Source of the DNA: a virus
Virus record (IMG/VR): IMGVR_UViG_3300021963_000781
Span: 1-21,009 of that record
Strand: one strand, 5' to 3'
DNA length: 21,009 bases
Part shown: positions 1 to 6,377 of the stretch, one piece after another
How the letters are laid out: each line of letters begins with the position of its first letter
How positions within the stretch are numbered: position 1 is the first letter of the stretch
The notes under the pieces: generated by a model
What the model was told of the DNA's origin: nothing
The model's database searches: none
What the model saw: the letters and a program-made list of their open reading frames with translations, nothing else
Program-made: the position numbers and the translations under genes

Positions 1-2
1 GG

Positions 3-137
3 ATTGCCACAGCACAGAGTCTGGGATTTAATCACGCATCAACTATCAAGATGATGCTCAACACTCGTCCAGGCGTTGGTAACAACAAAGTAGAAGGACG
101 TGAAAAGTGGGAGGGAGTATATGTATTCACTAAATAA
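3..137 (+). CDS. C-terminal end of an unrecognised gene (cut by left edge)
   Basis: The frame starting at base 3 is open from the window edge to a TAA at 135-137 and gives 44 residues ending in EKWEGVYVFTK. The other two forward frames have stops within the first 55 bases. The next gene starts inside it at ATG 121, behind a strong ribosome binding site (GGGAGG), so the two overlap by 17 bases. This fits the tight coupling seen through the rest of this strand. The fragment is too short to assign to a family. Its real start lies outside the window. Confidence 0.5.
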   Translation: MATAQSLGFNHASTIKMMLNTRPGVGNNKVEGREKWEGVYVFTK

Positions 138-471
138 CGTGGTTATGACTGAAACAGAATATGATCACATCCATAGCAGTAAGTATCACTACTGGGCATG
201 GGTAGTGAAGTTCTATCTAACACACCCAGGTTGCCTATGGCGTGACCTGTGGTGGGCTTGGATGCCAGGTGAGATCATACGCTTCAACAGCACCAGTGAT
301 TGGGATCGTAGAGACTTTGAACGTTGGTTATGGAATAACGTTGGCATCAAGAACATCAGCTGGGGCTTGCGCATCGACAACTGGATTAAAACAGAAGGCT
401 ATGACTTTGCTATCAAAGTACGAGTAGGTAAACGTAAACATATATCACACCTAGCATTGATTGTCCGATGA
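121..471 (+). CDS. Small phage protein, W-L...G family, member 1
   Basis: A 116-residue protein rich in Trp. ATG 121 is preferred because GGGAGG (109-114) sits six bases upstream; an in-frame GTG at 100 has no comparable site. It carries FERWLWNNVG near residues 67-76. Its C-terminus, ending LALIVR, follows a strand-turn-strand pattern like the F-x-L-K ends of its neighbours. These similarities suggest it is a diverged member of the small-protein family that fills this strand up to 3140. Its stop overlaps the next start in ATGA (468-471), which implies translational coupling. No known function is recognised. The position in a chain of tiny genes fits an accessory or early host-takeover role, which is inference only. 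Confidence 0.75.
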   Translation: MYSLNNVVMTETEYDHIHSSKYHYWAWVVKFYLTHPGCLWRDLWWAWMPGEIIRFNSTSDWDRRDFERWLWNNVGIKNISWGLRIDNWIKTEGYDFAIKVRVGKRKHISHLALIVR

Positions 472-737
472 CCAATAACAATAAATTATATGCTACACCC
501 ACACTAAGACTAGATACAGTAGTAGGTGGGCAGACTTGGTGGCCTAGATTATTCAAAGCCCGTGAAGAATATTTTGGTCTTAGTGACCTCAACACTGCTA
601 CCATCGAAACATTCCAGTCGTGGTTAGAAGATGAATATGGTTTAAGATTGGTATTAGATAATTCAGGTGCTATCACTGATCAATATAAAATCATCGATGA
701 ACAGAAATATATTGTATTTGGATTGAAATTCTCGTGA
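468..737 (+). CDS. Small phage protein, W-L...G / FxLK family, member 2
   Basis: An 89-residue protein starting at the ATGA overlap with the previous gene. It contains FQSWLEDEYG around residues 47-56, followed by a C-terminal half ending in FGLKFS. The same arrangement (W-L-x4-G, then a terminal F-x-L-K-aromatic) recurs in several neighbours. The stop is shared with the next start in GTGA (734-737). No signal peptide or membrane segment is visible. The function is unknown. The shared motifs point to gene duplication and rapid divergence. Confidence 0.75.
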   Translation: MTNNNKLYATPTLRLDTVVGGQTWWPRLFKAREEYFGLSDLNTATIETFQSWLEDEYGLRLVLDNSGAITDQYKIIDEQKYIVFGLKFS

Positions 738-928
738 AAATAAAGATTAATGGACTATATCCTCAACAGAAAAGATGGTTGAGAGAATACATAGGTGAAC
801 AAGAATATTACCTACATACAGAGTTTGGTGGGCAAGGTTGGAATTTCCGATGGGAACAAAACAGTTATCAGTTGTATATTGCTGATGATCGATTAGCAAC
901 ATTATTTTTATTAAAGTTCGGACAATGA
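734..928 (+). CDS. Small phage protein, FxLK family, member 3
   Basis: A 64-residue protein that starts with GTG inside the GTGA overlap with the preceding stop. It has RWLREYIG near its N-terminus and ends in LATLFLLKFGQ, the clearest form of the family's C-terminal signature after members 4 and 8. It is the shortest member and seems to keep only the W-L core and the final strands. The downstream junction is ATGA (925-928). The function is unknown, and no targeting signal is seen. Confidence 0.7.
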   Translation: MKIKINGLYPQQKRWLREYIGEQEYYLHTEFGGQGWNFRWEQNSYQLYIADDRLATLFLLKFGQ

Positions 929-1152
929 CTGTTAGATTACAAACTATTGAATACTGGCCGTCAGCATATCTAGATTATGAGGCCACATGGCATAAGCACG
1001 GTATATCTAGTTTTGAGCGGTGGCTGGAGTTGCACAGAGGATGTCATGTTAGTTTTGCAGAGTTTTCTGTTAGTGCGGCATTTGTATTCGAACGTGACGA
1101 GGATGCCACAGCATTTATTTTAAAGTATGGAAAAAGAAATGGAACTAGATAA
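925..1152 (+). CDS. Small phage protein, W-L...G / FxLK family, member 4
   Basis: A 75-residue protein starting at an ATGA overlap. It has FERWLELHRG near residues 30-39 and DATAFILKYGKR near the C-terminus, so both family motifs are plain here. FERWL is shared exactly with the first member at 121-471. A short basic tail (KRNGTR) follows the signature. The next gene starts 26 bases before its stop. The function is unknown. The family assignment rests on motif spacing seen by eye, not on an alignment score. Confidence 0.75.
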   Translation: MTVRLQTIEYWPSAYLDYEATWHKHGISSFERWLELHRGCHVSFAEFSVSAAFVFERDEDATAFILKYGKRNGTR

Positions 1153-1384
1153 ACAAACAGTTTGGGATATATTAACCACAGATCGTAATGAGGACTTTAA
1201 GGAATATCGCAGACGCCATCGCACCACGTGGTTGACCAAAGAGCGTGAGATCTTATTGATAGCTAATATGGAAACCAGCCATATCATCAGTTGTATCAAT
1301 ATGCTGGAACGATTAGAACAACAGTATACTTTTGCCTACGGTGGCCTAATAGAAGAATTAAGAAAAAGAGGAGTCCTTTCTTGA
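1127..1384 (+). CDS. Hypothetical small charged protein
   Basis: An 85-residue, highly charged, mostly helical-looking protein. The start is uncertain: ATG 1127 overlaps the previous gene by 26 bases, and an in-frame ATG at 1139 is an alternative. The middle (DFKEYRRRHR) is basic. The end reads as an amphipathic helix containing LERLEQQYTFAYGGL. It lacks the F-x-L-K ending of the neighbours, so it is probably a different family inserted in the chain. The stop overlaps the next gene's start in TTGA (1381-1384). Confidence 0.65.
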   Translation: MEKEMELDKQTVWDILTTDRNEDFKEYRRRHRTTWLTKEREILLIANMETSHIISCINMLERLEQQYTFAYGGLIEELRKRGVLS

Positions 1385-1608
1385 AAATCACCATGCAGGA
1401 GTTTGAGGAATTTGAAAAACAATTTATGTTTGAGATATTAAAGAATCCCGACTATCGTCTAGGACAAGCGTTTAGTAATACGTTTCCAGAAATCGTTAAT
1501 GCCCTGTCCTCCGATGGTGACATTGGATATAGACAACAACAATGGTTGTGGGAGGCACGTTCACGTGATCGTGTATTAGAACTTATAGATTGGTATATCA
1601 TAAAATGA
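1381..1608 (+). CDS. Hypothetical small protein (TTG start)
   Basis: A 75-residue product if translation starts at TTG 1381. That start is supported by AGAGGAG (1367-1373) seven bases upstream and by a 4-base TTGA overlap with the preceding stop. An in-frame ATG at 1393 is the alternative. The sequence is acidic and aromatic near the N-terminus (QEFEEFEKQF) and ends in LIDWYIIK, which loosely recalls the hydrophobic-Lys ends of its neighbours but does not match them. The stop overlaps the phosphoesterase start in ATGA (1605-1608). The function is unknown. Confidence 0.65.
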   Translation: MKITMQEFEEFEKQFMFEILKNPDYRLGQAFSNTFPEIVNALSSDGDIGYRQQQWLWEARSRDRVLELIDWYIIK

Positions 1609-2411
1609 AGATAGCATTGGGTAGTGACCTACACTTAGAATTTGGCGCATTAGAACTACATAACACTGAGAATGCTGACGTATTGGTATTGAGTGGTGAT
1701 ATCTGTGTGGCTAAACACCTGAACGGTGTGCATCACCACGATGCCCGCTATAGGAAGTTCTTTCGTGAATGCAGTGAACGCTTCCCTCAAGTTATTTACG
1801 TGTTAGGTAATCATGAACACTACGCTTATGACGTACAATATACCGCTGGGCATTTAAAGCGTGAACTCGTTTACGATAATCTACATATCCTAGATGATGA
1901 AACCGTGGACATTGGGGGATATACTTTTATCGGCTCTACCTTATGGACTAATATGAACGAAGAAGATAGTCTTACCATGTATCATGTGACTACTATGATG
2001 AATGATTATACCAGTATCAAGAACAGTGCCAGGACCTTAAATGAGTGGGGTAAGCCTGCACGATTAACACCAGAGGATACTGTCGTGTTCCATAACAAGA
2101 GCATGGATTATATCAATCACATTACCTACAATCGTCCTAACTATAAGTTCATCGTAGTCGGACATCATTGCCCTAGCTTTAAGAGTGTGCATCCTAAGTA
2201 TGCTAAAGATACTATCATGAATGGTGCGTTCGCCAGTGACCTAGATGACTTTATCGCTTATCGTCCACAGATTCGTTTATGGACGCATGGACATACACAT
2301 GAGCCATTTGACTATAACATCGGTGAAACACGTGTGGTGTGTAATCCCCGCGGCTATATAGGTCATGAACATCGTGCTGATAATTTTCAACTACAGTATA
2401 TCGACCTATGA
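1605..2411 (+). CDS. Calcineurin-like metallophosphoesterase
   Basis: A 268-residue protein with the full calcineurin-like phosphoesterase motif set in order: D8-x-H10 in GSDLHLE, GD at 31-32, GNHE at 68-71, GHH at 186-188 and HGHTH at 228-232. These residues coordinate a two-metal centre in the family, which hydrolyses phosphomono- or diester bonds in nucleotides, nucleic acids or proteins. The substrate cannot be read from sequence. ATG 1605 is chosen over an upstream in-frame TTG (1590) because it forms an ATGA overlap and begins directly with the first strand (MKIALGSDLH). No signal peptide is seen, so it should be cytoplasmic. It is the only recognisable enzyme in the small-gene chain. 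Confidence 0.93.
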   Translation: MKIALGSDLHLEFGALELHNTENADVLVLSGDICVAKHLNGVHHHDARYRKFFRECSERFPQVIYVLGNHEHYAYDVQYTAGHLKRELVYDNLHILDDETVDIGGYTFIGSTLWTNMNEEDSLTMYHVTTMMNDYTSIKNSARTLNEWGKPARLTPEDTVVFHNKSMDYINHITYNRPNYKFIVVGHHCPSFKSVHPKYAKDTIMNGAFASDLDDFIAYRPQIRLWTHGHTHEPFDYNIGETRVVCNPRGYIGHEHRADNFQLQYIDL

Positions 2412-2671
2412 AAGCCGTAATACTTAAACATCGTGAATGGGATCAGATCTTTGCTAAGATTAAATCTGAGTATGCGGCGACTCCTAGTGTATACCTCATG
2501 CGTAATAAAATGCGTGAACAGCTGGGATTTACAGTGCGCGAGCACGTAAAATATAATGAACAAGATGTTGAATATGATAGCAATTCTGATTGGCGTGACT
2601 ATCGTAGCCAAATACATATTGACTTTTACGACGAAACCGCAAGAACTATGTTTGTATTGAAATACCTATGA
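2408..2671 (+). CDS. Small phage protein, FxLK family, member 5
   Basis: An 87-residue protein starting at the ATGA overlap with the phosphoesterase stop. The N-terminal half is basic and helical. The C-terminal half reads as strands and ends in TARTMFVLKYL, matching the family's A-T-x-F-x-L-K-aromatic ending. The W-L...G core is not clear here. The next gene again starts in an ATGA overlap (2668-2671). The function is unknown. Confidence 0.72.
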   Translation: MKAVILKHREWDQIFAKIKSEYAATPSVYLMRNKMREQLGFTVREHVKYNEQDVEYDSNSDWRDYRSQIHIDFYDETARTMFVLKYL

Positions 2672-2907
2672 TAGAATATAAAGATTGGCCACCACCAGAA
2701 GATTGGACCAGTGTAAAACTCAGCTGGGATTGGGTCATGCAGCATCACACACATAATACCAATGACATATACAACTGGGTCATACGTGCACCAGGAGGGC
2801 GTTTCCATATTAGTGGGTATAATGTTGGTAAACCTGGGGAAGGATTCGATTATCGTTTTGAGCGGCCAGCTGATGCCACATATTTTAGTTTGAACTTACC
2901 CCGATGA
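2668..2907 (+). CDS. Small phage protein, FxLK-like, member 6
   Basis: A 79-residue, Trp-rich protein with several Trp-Asp and Trp-Val pairs near the N-terminus, YNWVIRAPGG in the middle, and an end (ADATYFSLNLPR) that keeps the A-T-x-F-x-L spacing while losing the Lys. It is the most diverged of the probable family members. It starts at an ATGA overlap and ends in one (2904-2907). The function is unknown. Confidence 0.7.
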   Translation: MIEYKDWPPPEDWTSVKLSWDWVMQHHTHNTNDIYNWVIRAPGGRFHISGYNVGKPGEGFDYRFERPADATYFSLNLPR

Positions 2908-3140
2908 GCATATTAGACGGCGCCAATGGACGTAGATTTATCGTAGTCAGCCCTGAAGAGGTAGGTTGGGACCACTATACAGTAGTCATAGCAGATTTTG
3001 CTTGGTGGATACAGAATGAACGAGGTATATATACATGGATGGAGGCGCATTTGCCTAAAGGACGCATGCATCATGAAGGTATGGTCATCAGCATGCCCAA
3101 TGGAGATTTAGTAACAGCATTTTTACTCAAATGGGGATAA
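2904..3140 (+). CDS. Small phage protein, FxLK family, member 7
   Basis: A 78-residue protein starting at an ATGA overlap. It contains YTWMEAHLPKG in the middle and ends in VTAFLLKWG, so both family signatures are present. The start of the following lipoprotein gene lies ten bases upstream of its stop, inside the codons for the terminal Lys-Trp-Gly. No targeting signal is visible. The function is unknown. Confidence 0.74.
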   Translation: MSILDGANGRRFIVVSPEEVGWDHYTVVIADFAWWIQNERGIYTWMEAHLPKGRMHHEGMVISMPNGDLVTAFLLKWG

Positions 3141-3511
3141 GACTCTTAATCATTAGTTGTTTATTTCTGCAAGGTTGTGTTACCATGATAGCGGGTAACA
3201 TGGGCGCAGGTGCCACTGTGGTAGCTACTGCTGAAACTGTGGATAAGGCCAAGACAGCGGCAGATGTGGTAGCCTACGGAACTACAGGCAAGAGCCTGAC
3301 TGATCATGCTCTAGATGCTGTTACAGGCAGAGACTGCAATTTGATACACGTGTTTAATAAGTATCGCAAGGTATGTAAAGAAAAGATGCCTGATCTCAGC
3401 ACTAAAGAAAAGATCCGAGCATTCCAAAAAAGCAAAGGTCTAGAACCTACAGGAACTATAGGACCTCTGACACGCATAGCTATATGGCGTATCAAGAACG
3501 AATTAGATTAG
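3131..3511 (+). CDS. Small lipoprotein with peptidoglycan-binding-like C-terminus
   Basis: A 126-residue protein. Residues 1-16 form a short signal peptide (MGIRLLII...) ending in the lipobox LQGC, which predicts lipidation at Cys16 and membrane anchoring facing the periplasm. A Gly/Ala/Thr-rich stretch follows, then GKSLTDHALDAVTGRDC, a pattern I recall from small proteobacterial periplasmic lipoproteins. Residues about 90-118 (KIRAFQKSKGLEPTGTIGPL and the TRIAIW that follows) fit the PG_binding_1 helical repeat. The protein is presumably placed in the host envelope, perhaps for superinfection exclusion or envelope change during lysis; this is inference. It is too long and wrongly composed for a classic Rz1 spanin. 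It overlaps the previous gene by 10 bases and the convergent gene by 3 at their stops. Confidence 0.82.
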   Translation: MGIRLLIISCLFLQGCVTMIAGNMGAGATVVATAETVDKAKTAADVVAYGTTGKSLTDHALDAVTGRDCNLIHVFNKYRKVCKEKMPDLSTKEKIRAFQKSKGLEPTGTIGPLTRIAIWRIKNELD

Positions 3512-3747
3512 TGTAAGACCCTGGGAGCTATTTTTTGACTGATTTTTACGATATAGTTAAGGATATCTTTTAGTTCTTCACTGACTTCTTGCCCATCATC
3601 TTCAGGTAAACTTATACCGCGCAATTTGCCTTCAGGACTGACAACAAATACATAATCTTCTGGATGTATATCTTCTAATACATCTACTTCATCAACGTTT
3701 TCGTTTAAGTTGAGGTCTTTTATGGACTCTTCTGTGATTTTTGCCAT
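3508..3747 (-). CDS. Small acidic hypothetical protein
   Basis: A 79-residue, strongly acidic protein (DVLEDIHPEDYVFVV and PEDDGQEVSEELKD) with a weak AAGGA ribosome binding site upstream. It is the last gene of the long minus-strand run. Its start lies 56 bases inside the end of the metallopeptidase gene, in another frame. Its stop overlaps the stop of the convergent lipoprotein gene by 3 bases. No terminator could be recognised at this convergent junction. No known family is recognised. The charge suggests a small binding partner or inhibitor, but nothing in the sequence proves it. Confidence 0.7.
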   Translation of the reverse strand: MAKITEESIKDLNLNENVDEVDVLEDIHPEDYVFVVSPEGKLRGISLPEDDGQEVSEELKDILNYIVKISQKIAPRVLH

Positions 3748-4399
3748 TGTCGTTTTCCTTAAAGTATTTGATATTTTCTTTGACTTTTCTAAGTAATAGT
3801 TTAGTTATGTCGTGATCCTTGCCAAATGCCTTGTAGTACTGTTTTAAATCTGGACTATTAATCTTGCTAGCACTAGTAATATTTAACTTATATTTCAAAA
3901 GGTAGTGTCTAGCCGCGATATTTTGAGCATAAGCATCTATCTCATCGGGATCACCTAGATATTCTTGATCAGCTCGGACCTTAGGATCCTTGTGATGGCT
4001 AGTGTAGTTATTACGGTGCATGCGATATCTGCGATTGCGATACTGGCGTTGATGTTCATATTCGTGTATCAGTGTTTCTACTAGATCGATAGTTAATTTA
4101 TCTGCCATCTCCTGTGTAACTATTATCGGAGTAGTTTTAGGATGGTTGAAAATAAAATCGATAATGAATTGTTTTTTCTTTAGTTCATCTAATCCAGGAT
4201 CATACTCTGCACCGATAGTAAATTCATCAGGATCAAGTGCACCTTTAGCACCTGGATATAGTTTAACACGTACTGGATGATATCTGTTGAGATGTTTGCC
4301 CAGGGTTTTAACGAGATTGCGTGGTGTGATCTTACGACCTACGAGATGATTGGCCCACTCACTTATATGTTGGTATTCAAGAGTAGGGTTCAAATACAT
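3692..4399 (-). CDS. Putative HExxH zinc metallopeptidase
   Basis: A 235-residue protein with HEYEH at residues 112-116, the HExxH zincin signature, followed by DEIDAYA around 152-158 that could supply a third acidic zinc ligand (Glu153), as in gluzincin and SprT-like families. The fold and substrate are otherwise unclear. No signal peptide is present, so it should act in the cytoplasm or in the virion. It lies six bases downstream of the probable virion gene at 4406-5794, which makes capsid or tail protein processing possible (inference). The C-terminal 18 residues are very basic (HRRVHKRPQLKRKR) and are encoded where the next gene overlaps in another frame. Confidence 0.72.
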   Translation of the reverse strand: MYLNPTLEYQHISEWANHLVGRKITPRNLVKTLGKHLNRYHPVRVKLYPGAKGALDPDEFTIGAEYDPGLDELKKKQFIIDFIFNHPKTTPIIVTQEMADKLTIDLVETLIHEYEHQRQYRNRRYRMHRNNYTSHHKDPKVRADQEYLGDPDEIDAYAQNIAARHYLLKYKLNITSASKINSPDLKQYYKAFGKDHDITKLLLRKVKENIKYFKENDNGKNHRRVHKRPQLKRKR

Positions 4400-4405
4400 A
4401 ATGGA

Positions 4406-5794
4406 TTATCCTATTTTAATTGGGCTTATTCCATTCGCTTGCATTAGTGCTCTATTCTTACCTTCAGCTAGACTGGCTTTGATAGCATCACCATAAACAT
4501 CATTGGTTGCTAAACTAGCGATTAACTCACTAGCACCAGATCCTGAAGTATCAGCACCCATTCTGTGTAGGCCTGTAGCAAAACTCATACAGCTAGATAA
4601 ACTATTAGTAGGAGGAGTATAATTGGTTAAATCAACTCCAGCTTTTTTCCATAAGGTATTATTGTTATCTAACATAGTCTGCACTGCGGTTAAACTGCCC
4701 ACACTTGGTGAACTTACCATACTAGTTAATGTATCAACTGCGGCTGTACCTGTTACCATACCGGTGAAATCTGTTATACTAGGAACACCCGAACCAGAAC
4801 CTATCATGCTATTCAAATCAGTGGACATACCTGTTACATGCTCTCCGAGATCAGGAATAGCATCAAGCGTTGGCACACTAGGTACCTCCATGCCACTTAA
4901 CATAGCTGAAGCATCGGCTGGTGACTCAAAACTAGCACCTAGATCACTGAACTTTTCACCTACAGATTTAAGATCACCATTGAATCCTGTGATGCTAGCT
5001 GGATTAACCAATTTACTCACATCAGTTAGATCTTTTAAATTCTCAATTTTGGCGTAAGGACTGACACCAAATTGATCTGTTATTGTATTGATCGTCGTTT
5101 CATCAGTTACACTGCCAAGGACATTATCAACTGTTCTGCTGTATACAGGATCTGATATGTTATCTAGATCAACTCCGTTAGACTCTAACAGTTTATTGAT
5201 ACCTGTTGAATTACCTAGTTTTTCATCAGAAAGTTTATTAACTAATCCAGCACCAGTTCCAAAAGTTGACATGTCTGTGGTGTTAAATATCGGTCCAGCT
5301 TTTTCCATTACTGTGGCAGCATCTGTCAGACTGCCAAAGCTGGTATTTAATCCCTGTGTGGTTAAACTGCTCATATTAGTCACACCACTACCAAAATCAC
5401 TGAATTTGCTAGAGGATAAAAAATCTGAAGCTTTCTTTACTTCGGTAGCATCATTGATGTGTGCTTGAGCCTGCATGATCAATTGACCGAACGCCGCAGG
5501 GTTGCCTGATGGTGCCATGGCATTGTATTGTGTTTGTAAGTTACTGACTAGTGCTGTTGCTTGGCTGTTTAAGGGATTTAACGGAGCAGCTACAATGGCA
5601 TTTAATGCAGATATCGCACTGCTAAATGCCGCGGTGGTTGCTGATGGTAGTGCTATTGCGCCACCTTTACTTAATCCTATCATTGCTGTTAAGGTCGATG
5701 GGGTGATTGAAGCACTAGGTGTAGCTAGACTGACCTTGAGGTTTTCGGATACTACTGATCCTGCTTTTGCCGTTACTAATGATTCAATACCCAT
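4406..5794 (-). CDS. Ser/Thr/Gly/Ala-rich probable virion structural protein
   Basis: A 462-residue protein of low complexity, dominated by Ser, Thr, Ala, Gly and Leu, with many short blocks of the form SLT, DLxxxxxPASI and GSGSGVPSI that look like degenerate internal repeats. It has only one Cys (in SSCMSF, near residue 401) and few aromatic residues. This composition is typical of tail, baseplate or fibre-associated proteins of T4-like phages. No enzymatic motif is seen. Three long open frames on the opposite strand are shadows of its codon bias. It sits between the Sm-like protein and the metallopeptidase in one transcription unit. Structural protein is the best call, and no T4 homologue is assigned. 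Confidence 0.65.
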   Translation of the reverse strand: MGIESLVTAKAGSVVSENLKVSLATPSASITPSTLTAMIGLSKGGAIALPSATTAAFSSAISALNAIVAAPLNPLNSQATALVSNLQTQYNAMAPSGNPAAFGQLIMQAQAHINDATEVKKASDFLSSSKFSDFGSGVTNMSSLTTQGLNTSFGSLTDAATVMEKAGPIFNTTDMSTFGTGAGLVNKLSDEKLGNSTGINKLLESNGVDLDNISDPVYSRTVDNVLGSVTDETTINTITDQFGVSPYAKIENLKDLTDVSKLVNPASITGFNGDLKSVGEKFSDLGASFESPADASAMLSGMEVPSVPTLDAIPDLGEHVTGMSTDLNSMIGSGSGVPSITDFTGMVTGTAAVDTLTSMVSSPSVGSLTAVQTMLDNNNTLWKKAGVDLTNYTPPTNSLSSCMSFATGLHRMGADTSGSGASELIASLATNDVYGDAIKASLAEGKNRALMQANGISPIKIG

Positions 5795-5804
5795 TTCTTT
5801 TGCT

Positions 5805-6116
5805 CTATGTTATAATACCGCCAGCACTAGCTGGTTCAATACCAGTAGTTGTTTTAATGTAGTGATTTTCTACATCAGTGATAGTAGGACTGTGCATCAT
5901 AACATGTCCATTGTCTAGTGTTACATTCTTATTTAAGTCACTGGTAAACAAACTCTGTATCAGTCCTAATCCTTTTTGGCTAGGCATCACTGTACACGGT
6001 TTGTTTATAACGAATCCATTGTCTGTTTGATCTATGACTTTAGCAACGATTTCGTCACCGTTAACTAGTTTAAAACTTACAATCGTATCTTTGTTATACT
6101 TAGGTGTTGTTAACAT
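5805..6116 (-). CDS. Small beta-rich protein, possibly Sm/Lsm-like
   Basis: A 103-residue protein whose first 45 residues (VSFKLVNGDEIVAKVIDQT, then FVINKP) read as the bent beta strands of an Sm-like barrel: a strand, NGDEI, a strand, then an N-K-P turn. Similar short proteins occur in many T4-like marine phages as I recall, but the family name is not certain. An Sm-like fold would suggest RNA binding in the manner of Hfq, which is inference. The start ATG is supported by AAGGGG a few bases upstream. It overlaps the glutaredoxin gene by 17 bases, so it belongs to the reductase transcription unit. Confidence 0.68.
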   Translation of the reverse strand: MLTTPKYNKDTIVSFKLVNGDEIVAKVIDQTDNGFVINKPCTVMPSQKGLGLIQSLFTSDLNKNVTLDNGHVMMHSPTITDVENHYIKTTTGIEPASAGGIIT

Positions 6117-6369
6117 TTGAAACCCCTTCTAGTTTATTGAATAATTCTTCGTCTGGTAATTTAGCCAAACCTTGATAACCGCCCTCTACAAACAATTTAC
6201 CATTTTGATAAATCTGTGGCGCTGTTCTATGTCCTTGGGCAATCAACCACTCGCGTGCTTCTGGATCTTCATCGATCATAATCACTTCATGATTGATATT
6301 TTTATTTCTTAATAGTTGTTTTGCCTTCTCGCAGTAAGGGCAATTATTTTTTGAATATACTGTTAACAT
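6100..6369 (-). CDS. grx: Glutaredoxin
   Basis: An 89-residue dithiol glutaredoxin. The redox site CPYC is at residues 10-13 after the first strand (MLTVYSKNN). TAPQIY has the cis-proline at 51 and is followed by the GG (63-64) of the glutathione-binding loop. The length is normal for a one-domain class I glutaredoxin. It acts in the cytoplasm, passing electrons from glutathione to ribonucleotide reductase, which fits its place directly downstream of nrdB. AGGA lies six bases before the ATG. The CPYC site argues against the CGFS monothiol type that carries iron-sulfur clusters. Confidence 0.95.
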   Translation of the reverse strand: MLTVYSKNNCPYCEKAKQLLRNKNINHEVIMIDEDPEAREWLIAQGHRTAPQIYQNGKLFVEGGYQGLAKLPDEELFNKLEGVSNVNNT

Positions 6370-6377
6370 TTCTTGTC

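Noticed and set aside
3511-3540. Possible terminator at the convergent junction (T-run at 3531-3536)
   Set aside because: No stem of useful length precedes the T-run, and the run lies in the coding part of the minus-strand gene.
4623-5918. Three long plus-strand open frames opposite the Ser/Thr-rich virion gene
   Set aside because: They mirror the biased codons of the minus-strand gene, have no ribosome binding sites, and their hydrophobic low-complexity content is what antisense of Ser/Thr/Ala codons gives.
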